Notes under the pieces: generated by a model
Seen by the model: only the letters and a program-made list of their open reading frames with translations
Told to the model about the DNA's origin: nothing
Database searches by the model: none
Made by a program: the position numbers and the translations under genes
In this document: piece after piece, positions 58,221 through 64,000 of the stretch
Position numbering within the stretch: position 1 is the stretch's first letter
How the letters are laid out: the number at the start of each line of letters is the position of its first letter
Assembly: GCA_017459705.1 (NCBI GenBank)
Contig: JAFUCJ010000006.1
Coordinates: 62,001 to 126,000 of the forward strand
Reading direction: 5' to 3'
From: Candidatus Saccharimonadota bacterium
Lineage (GTDB): Bacteria; Patescibacteriota; Saccharimonadia; Saccharimonadales; Saccharimonadaceae
DNA length: 64,000 nucleotides

Positions 58221-60410
58221 ATGTTCAAGCGAATTATCAAACGTGACGGGAAGATTGTGAAATTCGACCCGGAGAAGATTACCGAGGCGATTGCGAAGGC
58301 GGGGTTGGTGACTGAGGAGTTCAAATACGACCGCGCCAAGGCGATTGCCGAGAAAGTTTTGAAAAGGGCAGAAACAAACATTAAAGAGCGGACGCCACAT
58401 GTGGAGCAGATTCAGGATATCGTCGAGGATGTCCTACTGGAATCGTCATTCAAGAAAACGGCAAAAGAATATATCCGATATCGTCAAGAACGCTCTCGAC
58501 GGCGCGAGGCGAAGTCTGATCTCATGAACATTTATCGGACGATTTCTCATGCTGATGCAAGTGAAGATTCGGATGTTAAACGTTCCAACGCGAATGTCGA
58601 CGGCAACTCCGCGATGGGTAAAATGTTGCAGTTCGGTGCGGAGGGTTCGAAAGTTTTCGCAAAAACTTTGTTGCTCCGGCCCGACATCGCGGCGGCGCAC
58701 GATAATGGCGACATACATATTCACGATCTTGATTTTTATGCGACTGGTACGCTGACTTGTTGCCAGAGCGATCCGTTTGTGCTATTTGAAAATGGCGGCT
58801 TTAATACCGGACATGGACACCTCAGGACGCCAAACTCGATTGGTTCGTATGGGGCGTTAGCGGCAATTCTCCTGCAAGCGAATCAGAACGAGCAACACGG
58901 CGGACAGTCGATCCCGAACTTCGATTACGCAATGGCGCCAGGGGTAAATAAATCTTTTCGTAAAGCATTGAAGCGTAATCTGGAAAAATACAATAAGTTT
59001 GCAGGTAAGAAAGTCTCGCTCGAAGTAAAAGACGACTATGATTACGGTGACGATAAAAAACTCGAAAAACTGAAATGGCCGAAAGAAGTCATTGAGGCGT
59101 CGAACGAAGACGTGGAGCGTGAAACTTTGCAAGCGATGGAAGGCTTTATCCATAACCTAAATACGATGCACTCGCGGGCGGGGGCGCAGGTGCCGTTTAC
59201 CTCGATTAACTTTGGCACGGATACAACCCCGGCGGGGCGACTGGTCTCGAAATATCTGCTTGAAGCAACGGAGAACGGCCTTGGTAAAGGCGAGACGCCA
59301 ATTTTCCCAATCTCGATTTTTAAGGTGAAGTCGGGAGTAAATTATGAACCGGACGATCCGAACTATGACCTTTTCAAAAAGTCGATGGAAGTATCGGCGA
59401 AGCGATTGTTCCCGAACTTCTGCTTCATCGACGCGCCGTACAATTTGAAGTACTACAAGCCGGGCGACTATCGCACTGAGATTGCTACGATGGGATGTCG
59501 GACGAGGGTCTTCGCATCGGTTTTCCCAGAATCAGATGGCATCGTGACAGGCAGAGGGAACTTGTCATTTACGACGATTAATCTGGTGCGAATCGGCATC
59601 AAACACGGCATTTGCCTTGGCGAGCGTAAGGAGGCTGACTGGGATGGATTCTATAAGGAGCTTGACGAAAAACTGGATCTCGTGAAGGATGAGCTTCTGG
59701 AAAGATTTGAGTTCCAGGCGAATCAGCATGTACGTAACTTTCCATTCCTGATGGGGCAGGGTAACTGGTTTGGGTCGGAGAAACTCGGCATGAACGATAC
59801 TTTACGCGACGTAATTAAGCATGGCACGCTCTCGATTGGCTTCATCGGCTTGGCGGAAACATTGGTCGCAATGACTGGCAAGCACCATGGTGAGGACGAG
59901 GAGTCCCGCGAGCTGGGGCTAGACATCATTACTCATATGCGCGAGAAATGCGATCAGTACTGTAAGAAGTACAAGTTGAACTTCTCGTTGCTTGCGACGC
60001 CGGCAGAGGGTATTGCGGGGCGTTTTACTAAAATTGACCGCAAAGAGTTCGGCGTAATACCAGGCGTGACGGATCGAGATTTCTATACAAATTCATTCCA
60101 TGTACCGGTATACTATCCAATTTCGGCTTTTGAAAAGATTGATATTGAGGCGCCATATCATAATCTGTGTAACGCGGGACATATTACATATATTGAGCTT
60201 GACGGTGATCCGTCGCAAAATATTGCGGCGTTTGAGGCGGTGATACGCAAGATGCATGATGCGGGAATCGGCTACGGTTCGGTAAACCATCCAGTTGATC
60301 GCGATCCGGTGTGTGGTTATTCGGGTATAATTAAGGGTGAGCGATGCCCACACTGTGGGCGATTGGAAGGAGACGTATCCTTCGAAAGGGCCTCTCACTG
60401 TGGTTGCTGA
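58221..60410 (+). CDS. nrdD: anaerobic ribonucleoside-triphosphate reductase, glycyl-radical end not seen
   Basis: Class III enzyme making dNTPs without oxygen. The 729-aa protein begins with an ATP-cone (FKRIIKRDGKIVKFDPEKI, residues 2-95), then the catalytic barrel (for example HIHDLDFYATGTLTCCQSDP and AGAQVPFTSINFGTD). Near the end come NHPVDRDPVCGYSG and RCPHCGR, the zinc region. After FER the family normally continues RIRRITGYLVG with the radical Gly; here the frame reads ASHCGC and stops. Gly728 is the only candidate for a radical site, with Cys instead of Tyr beside it. Truncation, mutation, or a lineage variant are possible. nrdG overlaps the end. Confidence 0.9.
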   Translation: MFKRIIKRDGKIVKFDPEKITEAIAKAGLVTEEFKYDRAKAIAEKVLKRAETNIKERTPHVEQIQDIVEDVLLESSFKKTAKEYIRYRQERSRRREAKSDLMNIYRTISHADASEDSDVKRSNANVDGNSAMGKMLQFGAEGSKVFAKTLLLRPDIAAAHDNGDIHIHDLDFYATGTLTCCQSDPFVLFENGGFNTGHGHLRTPNSIGSYGALAAILLQANQNEQHGGQSIPNFDYAMAPGVNKSFRKALKRNLEKYNKFAGKKVSLEVKDDYDYGDDKKLEKLKWPKEVIEASNEDVERETLQAMEGFIHNLNTMHSRAGAQVPFTSINFGTDTTPAGRLVSKYLLEATENGLGKGETPIFPISIFKVKSGVNYEPDDPNYDLFKKSMEVSAKRLFPNFCFIDAPYNLKYYKPGDYRTEIATMGCRTRVFASVFPESDGIVTGRGNLSFTTINLVRIGIKHGICLGERKEADWDGFYKELDEKLDLVKDELLERFEFQANQHVRNFPFLMGQGNWFGSEKLGMNDTLRDVIKHGTLSIGFIGLAETLVAMTGKHHGEDEESRELGLDIITHMREKCDQYCKKYKLNFSLLATPAEGIAGRFTKIDRKEFGVIPGVTDRDFYTNSFHVPVYYPISAFEKIDIEAPYHNLCNAGHITYIELDGDPSQNIAAFEAVIRKMHDAGIGYGSVNHPVDRDPVCGYSGIIKGERCPHCGRLEGDVSFERASHCGC

Positions 60411-60930
60411 ATTGCCAGCAACTCCGCAACCACCTGATGGGTTCATCCGTCTTTCGGGGCCGCTAGAGCACGATAATATTGTGAACGGCGATGGGCTGCG
60501 GGCGGTAGTCTGGACGCAGGGCTGCCCGAACCATTGCCCGGGTTGCCAGAACCCTGAAACGTGGGACTTCGCGGGCGGATTTGAGGTCGAGATTGACGAA
60601 ATCTGCCGGAGACTGAGCGAATTTCCGGGGCAGACGGGGCTAACTTTCTGCGGTGGTGAGCCTTTCGTACAGCCACGAGCCTGTAAGCAGATAGCAGACT
60701 ATGTGCGAGATAAACTCGGATGGGATGTTTGGAGCTTTTCGGGATTTACCTATGAGCAGATAAAGGAGACTGGTGGCGAAGCGTGGGAGTTTCTGAAATC
60801 GCTTGATGCCCTGATCGACGGTCCGTTTATCCTTTCGCAAAAGGATCTCAGTCTGAGGTATCGAGGTTCGCGAAATCAACGTCTCTTGCATTTGGAGCGC
60901 GGAACTGGTAAAATAGTATCACAAGAATAA
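60400..60930 (+). CDS. nrdG: anaerobic ribonucleotide reductase activating protein
   Basis: Radical-SAM enzyme that generates the glycyl radical on NrdD. The 4Fe-4S motif CxxxCxxC is in QGCPNHCPGCQNPETW, followed by TFCGGEPFVQP and a short barrel (VWSFSGFTYEQI, DALIDGPF). The start is uncertain: a GTG at 60400 has AAAGGG 10 nt upstream and overlaps nrdD by 11 nt; GTG 60337 and TTG 60412 are alternatives. The N terminus before FIRLSGPLEHDN reads as a Pro/Ala linker (ELPATPQPPDG), unlike usual NrdG. Radical activation would be pointless if NrdD truly lacked its glycyl site, which argues for a variant end. Confidence 0.9.
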   Translation: MVAELPATPQPPDGFIRLSGPLEHDNIVNGDGLRAVVWTQGCPNHCPGCQNPETWDFAGGFEVEIDEICRRLSEFPGQTGLTFCGGEPFVQPRACKQIADYVRDKLGWDVWSFSGFTYEQIKETGGEAWEFLKSLDALIDGPFILSQKDLSLRYRGSRNQRLLHLERGTGKIVSQE

Positions 60931-60940
60931 GGAGGTTGCT

Positions 60941-61801
60941 TTGAGTAGCGCGTTTACGGTAGTTCCAATGAGTCAACATATTCGCTTGGAAGCGGGTAAG
61001 GTTTATGAGGGGGAAATCACGGTGGCGAATCCAGCAGATGCGACGAGCGATTTTCATTATGCGGTAGACGTGAATCCTTATAGTGTGATTGACGAGTTCA
61101 ATACGGCAGACCTTGCGACGCAGTCTGACCGGTCGGAGATAGTGAAGTGGATTGAAATCGAGAATCCGACTGGCGTGATTAAACCGAACGAGGTGGCGAA
61201 GGTCAAATATAAAATTAACGTACCAATTACGGCGCCGGGTGGTGGTCAGTACGCGGCGCTCGGAGTGCGTTCAAACGAAGAAGCGACGGCGACAAGTGGA
61301 GCCTCGGTGCAGAATGTGTTTGAGCTGGCAAGCCTGATCTTCGCGGAGGTGGCAGGTGATACGAAACACGAGGGGCGGATTCTGGAAAATACTATTCCCG
61401 GATTTGTCACAAATGGTCAACCTGTTGTGAGTGCTTTACTTACAAACACTGGTAACGTTCATGAAACGGCGCAAGTTGAGATAAAAGTAAAAAACGCGAT
61501 TACTCAGGAAGTGATTTTTCCGAAGGATGACCAGAACGGCGAATTCAACGAATTGGTAATGCCTGGGGCGACACGTTATGTGACGCGCGAGATTAGCGAT
61601 ATGCCGATGCTAGGTGTCTTTTCGGTAACGCAAAATATCAGCTTCCTCGGCGATGTTTCGGAAAATACTGCGACGATGGTTGCTTGTCCAATATGGTTTA
61701 TGGTGTTGATGATCGTAACTCTCGGGGCGATTATTGGCGGCATCGCGGCGGGTATCGTGCGGCATCGCCACAAGAAGAAAGCAGAAGAGGCTCTGCAATA
61801 G
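60941..61801 (+). CDS. DUF916-like membrane-anchored surface protein
   Basis: A 286-aa protein starting at a TTG with a strong AAGGAGG site 5 nt upstream. The first domain (FTVVPMSQHIRLEAGKVYEG, then ITVANPADATSDFHYAVDVN) resembles the WxL-interacting DUF916 family, with an Ig-like second half. The C terminus has one membrane helix (WFMVLMIVTLGAIIGGIAAG, residues about 250-270) and a basic tail (RHRHKKKAEEALQ). No signal peptide is present at this start, which is odd for an extracellular protein. It lies between nrdG and the Fe-S genes, with no obvious functional link. Confidence 0.65.
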   Translation: MSSAFTVVPMSQHIRLEAGKVYEGEITVANPADATSDFHYAVDVNPYSVIDEFNTADLATQSDRSEIVKWIEIENPTGVIKPNEVAKVKYKINVPITAPGGGQYAALGVRSNEEATATSGASVQNVFELASLIFAEVAGDTKHEGRILENTIPGFVTNGQPVVSALLTNTGNVHETAQVEIKVKNAITQEVIFPKDDQNGEFNELVMPGATRYVTREISDMPMLGVFSVTQNISFLGDVSENTATMVACPIWFMVLMIVTLGAIIGGIAAGIVRHRHKKKAEEALQ

Positions 61802-61804
61802 CTT

Positions 61805-62941
61805 ATGGTGTATTTGGACTATGCAGCGACTTGTCCGATACTGCCGAGCGTGGCGTCAGCTATGGCGGCAGCTGAGCGAAAGTACTTCGCAAATGCATCG
61901 GCTTTGCATACTCCCGGGCATCAGGCAATGAACGAGATTGAAGATTGTCGCGAGAAGCTAGCACGGATGGTAGGGTGTGAGGCGGATGAAATTATATTTA
62001 CTTCCGGAGCGACAGAGAGTAATAATACAGTCGTGAGAACATTTGAGGGGTGCGAGATAGAGACTTCACCATTCGAGCATCATTCGGTGATTGAAGCGGC
62101 GAAGAAATATCGAGGCGAGAAGCTACCGAAACTCTATTCGTATATGCTAGCCAATAACGAAACTGGTGCGATTTTGAATTTACCGCATCCAGAAGTAAGC
62201 GCCTGTCATTTTTCCGTAAATACAGACCTATTTGCGGCCAAAAACGAGTGGGGTAAGGAGCTGGCAACAGACCGTAGAAGTGCGTATTTCCATTCGGATT
62301 TGACGCAGGCTCTCGGTAAAATACCGGTGAACGTGAAAGATTTGGGGCTAGACTATGCAACATTTAGTGCGCACAAGATAGGAGGTCCGGTGGGGGTGGG
62401 GGCTCTGTATGTACGACGGGGTGTGCCATTTTGTCCGCTACTAATCGGCGGGCGCCAAGAGGGAGGTCGGCGTGGTGGAACTTATAATACAATAGGTATT
62501 ATTGGTTTCGGGGCAGCGCTTGACGAGGTAGAACGGAATGGCGATATCGAAGAGTACAATACGCGAATTAGAAATATGCGAGATACTCTGGCGCGGATGA
62601 TTCTGAAAGATATCCCGGGTAGTTCGCTGAACACAGATCTGATGCCGGGGCGCAGTTTGCCGAACATTCTCAATGTATCATTTGCGGCGGCGGAGGGTGA
62701 ATCGATACAACTTTATCTTGATGCTGAGGAGATTGTGGTGTCAACGGGGTCAGCCTGTGCCGCGGGTGATATTAAGCCGTCACATGTGCTGATGGCACTA
62801 GCTGGTGATGCCGAAGTGGCACATTCGTCGATTAGATTTTCATTTGGGCTCGCGAATACGATGCGCGACGTGGAGGCAGTGATGCGAGTTTTGCCTGGCA
62901 TTATAAAGAAGTTACAAGGAGTGAGTACGGTTGCATTATGA
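61805..62941 (+). CDS. cysteine desulfurase (NifS/IscS-type)
   Basis: PLP enzyme taking sulfur from Cys for Fe-S clusters and thiolated tRNA. The 378-aa protein begins VYLDYAATCP, has TSGATESNN near residue 66, the PLP-Lys in FSAHKIGGPVGVGALY near residue 193, the RQEGGRRGGTYN motif near residue 217 and the sulfur-accepting Cys in STGSACAAGD near residue 318. A spacer region near residue 130 (SACHFSVNTDLFAAKNEW) is unusual. It overlaps the IscU-like gene by 4 nt (ATGA). Confidence 0.94.
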   Translation: MVYLDYAATCPILPSVASAMAAAERKYFANASALHTPGHQAMNEIEDCREKLARMVGCEADEIIFTSGATESNNTVVRTFEGCEIETSPFEHHSVIEAAKKYRGEKLPKLYSYMLANNETGAILNLPHPEVSACHFSVNTDLFAAKNEWGKELATDRRSAYFHSDLTQALGKIPVNVKDLGLDYATFSAHKIGGPVGVGALYVRRGVPFCPLLIGGRQEGGRRGGTYNTIGIIGFGAALDEVERNGDIEEYNTRIRNMRDTLARMILKDIPGSSLNTDLMPGRSLPNILNVSFAAAEGESIQLYLDAEEIVVSTGSACAAGDIKPSHVLMALAGDAEVAHSSIRFSFGLANTMRDVEAVMRVLPGIIKKLQGVSTVAL

Positions 62942-63348
62942 CAAAGCAAGATTGGGTATATTCAGAGACGGTAAAAGAACACTTTTTGAATCCGAGGAAC
63001 TTTTTGATGGGTGATGAAAGCGGGTTTTCGTATGATGCGGTGGGGACGGTAGGAAATCCGGTCTGCGGCGACCAGATGAAAATGTATATCAAGGTGGCGC
63101 GGCGGGAGGATGGTGCGGAAGTGATTGACGATATACGATGGAAGACGTATGGGTGCGCTTCGGCAATCGCTTCGACTTCGGCGCTTTCGGAAATTGCGAA
63201 GGGCAAGACTCTGGACGCGGCATTATTGATTTCGGCGGAGGATATCGACGCGTATCTCGGTAAGTTACCAAAACACAAGTTTCACTGTTCGATTCTGGGG
63301 CACGATGCACTGCGTGATGCGATCGAACAATATCGCAAAAACCATTAA
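62938..63348 (+). CDS. IscU/NifU-type Fe-S scaffold
   Basis: A 136-aa scaffold on which [2Fe-2S] clusters form. The three conserved Cys are in GNPVCGDQMK near residue 43, KTYGCASAIAS near residue 72 and KFHCSILG near residue 117. Asp in CGD is also conserved. The protein starts DWVYSETVKEHFLNPRN, as in IscU. It is coupled to the desulfurase by a 4-nt overlap. No HscA/HscB or ferredoxin genes are in the window. Confidence 0.94.
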   Translation: MTKQDWVYSETVKEHFLNPRNFLMGDESGFSYDAVGTVGNPVCGDQMKMYIKVARREDGAEVIDDIRWKTYGCASAIASTSALSEIAKGKTLDAALLISAEDIDAYLGKLPKHKFHCSILGHDALRDAIEQYRKNH

Positions 63349-63357
63349 CCTGCATGA

Positions 63358-63363
63358 TATAAT
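63358..63363 (+). promoter_or_regulatory. -10 box of gpsA, leaderless type
   Basis: TATAAT preceded by TGA and followed after 6 nt by the gpsA ATG. Confidence 0.7.
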
Positions 63364-63369
63364 AGTGAT

Positions 63370-64000
63370 ATGAAAATAACTATTCTAGGAGCGGGGGCGT
63401 TTGGGACGGCGCTGGGCGGAGTGTTAGCAGAGAAGGGCTATGATATAGATTACTATGACTCGCAGATTCAACGTAGAAGCCTAAGCGAAGCACTTTCTGG
63501 TGCACAGACGATGATATTATGTGTACCGTCGGCGGCGGTTCCGCATTTGTTGCCATATTTACCGAAAGACAAGCCAATGGTCGTGGCGACGAAAGGCATC
63601 CTGGGAAAGCAGGCTTTTTCGGAGTTTCGCGACGTAATGGTGCTATCGGGGCCGGGGTTTGCGGATGATATAAAGGCGCGTCGTGAAACATACCTGACGG
63701 CAACCGACGAGCGTGTAGTAGAGCTTTTTACGACTGATTATTTGAATTTTGATAAAACCGGCGATGTGCAGGGGGTGCTACTGTGTGGGGCACTAAAAAA
63801 CGTCTATGCGATTCTCGCTGGATGGTACGGGCTAACGCGTGGGAGTGTAGAGTGGGAGCGCTACATAACAGAGGCGGCGGAAGAAATGCAGGCGCTTATT
63901 TCAGCCAACGGCGGAGAAGCGGCGACGGTGGATTTGGCGTGTGGTATCGGTGATTTAAAATTAACATGTGGATTGCCATCGAGAAACTACGAATATGGAC
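63370..64000 (+). CDS. gpsA: NAD(P)H-dependent glycerol-3-phosphate dehydrogenase, 3'-truncated by window edge
   Basis: Makes sn-glycerol-3-phosphate from DHAP for phospholipid synthesis. The visible 210 residues begin MKITILGAGAFGTALGGVLA, the Rossmann cofactor loop, then VLSGPGFADD near residue 95 and the catalytic-domain motif LLCGALKNVYAILAG near residue 137, where Lys is the active-site residue. The frame is open to the last base. The start follows TATAAT by 6 nt and has no ribosome site. Confidence 0.95.
   Translation, partial: MKITILGAGAFGTALGGVLAEKGYDIDYYDSQIQRRSLSEALSGAQTMILCVPSAAVPHLLPYLPKDKPMVVATKGILGKQAFSEFRDVMVLSGPGFADDIKARRETYLTATDERVVELFTTDYLNFDKTGDVQGVLLCGALKNVYAILAGWYGLTRGSVEWERYITEAAEEMQALISANGGEAATVDLACGIGDLKLTCGLPSRNYEYG

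Noticed and set aside
28874-60410. TGA read as Gly (Gracilibacteria-type code)
   Set aside because: TGA ends trpS, the GH25 gene, the Y-family polymerase and nrdD, and no conserved Gly position was seen encoded by TGA.
60337-60411. nrdD-nrdG as a single frameshifted fusion gene
   Set aside because: Joining the frames would not restore the glycyl motif, and separate genes are the rule; kept only as a reason to check the reads.

Overview
The window looks like a piece of chromosome from a Patescibacteria (CPR) bacterium, most likely a host-associated Saccharibacterium (TM7). The evidence is the compact layout, a bL36 (and a probable bL32) without zinc-binding cysteines, short housekeeping enzymes, many genes that appear to be leaderless, and no visible biosynthetic pathway beyond a dTMP/folate cycle, class III ribonucleotide reduction and Fe-S assembly. 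TGA is an ordinary stop, so the recoded Gracilibacteria/Absconditabacteria lineages are unlikely. The phylum call is inference from gene content; there is no rRNA gene here to settle it.

Layout. 1-6.1 kb: 3' end of leuS, then tsaC, a SpoU methyltransferase, a glutaredoxin, and rpmF(probable)-nusB-NUDIX-rnc-rpsP-khpA. 6.1-13.8 kb: rpoB-rpoC behind a long leader with a terminator-like hairpin. 13.8-20.2 kb: secY, a sortase, and infA-rpmJ-rpsM-rpsK-rpsD-rpoA-rplQ-rplM-rpsI. 20.2-25.1 kb: a SleB-like wall hydrolase, tRNA-Ala(CGC), an SLH protein and the thyA-folA-glyA cycle. 25.2-32.3 kb: a divergent sortase-like protein, a bile-salt/penicillin-acylase-type hydrolase coupled to a GH25 muramidase, tRNA-Ala(GGC)-trpS, a pseudouridine synthase, a delta-prime-like subunit, a DUF3137-like membrane protein and a TPR protein.

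32.6-41.7 kb is an accessory island with different codon choice and strong GGAGG ribosome sites. It encodes a lipoprotein, a membrane protein, a Met-rich protein, an SPFH/flotillin protein, a Pol-beta-type nucleotidyltransferase, an unknown 397-aa protein, an adenylosuccinate-synthetase-like protein, a VWA protein and a kinase-like protein. The last four form one minus-strand operon whose promoter abuts a duplicated tRNA-Tyr 3' end. This is the best candidate in the window for an undescribed system.

41.8-64 kb: tRNA-Tyr and tRNA-Thr(GGT), a DUF2130 protein, a UmuC-like polymerase with a YolD-like partner behind three direct repeats, a DUF5684 protein, an SDR, rubrerythrin, tRNA-Thr(TGT), RmuC, signal peptidase I, HtrA, prfA-prmC, an XRE/sigma-4/alpha-CTD fusion regulator, tRNA-Val with a tandem array of its own 3' end, two proteins with sortase-type C termini (one a lipase), nrdD-nrdG, a DUF916-like surface protein, cysteine desulfurase-IscU and the start of gpsA. 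Two sortases plus two VP(D/N)TG proteins suggest a surface-display system for an epibiont.

Two patterns cut across gene boundaries. Eleven genes start 6-7 nt after a -10 hexamer, implying leaderless mRNAs. Two unrelated tRNA genes are each followed by about 76-77 bp repeats that recopy the tRNA 3' end and share a GCAGGGCATCGG-like core.
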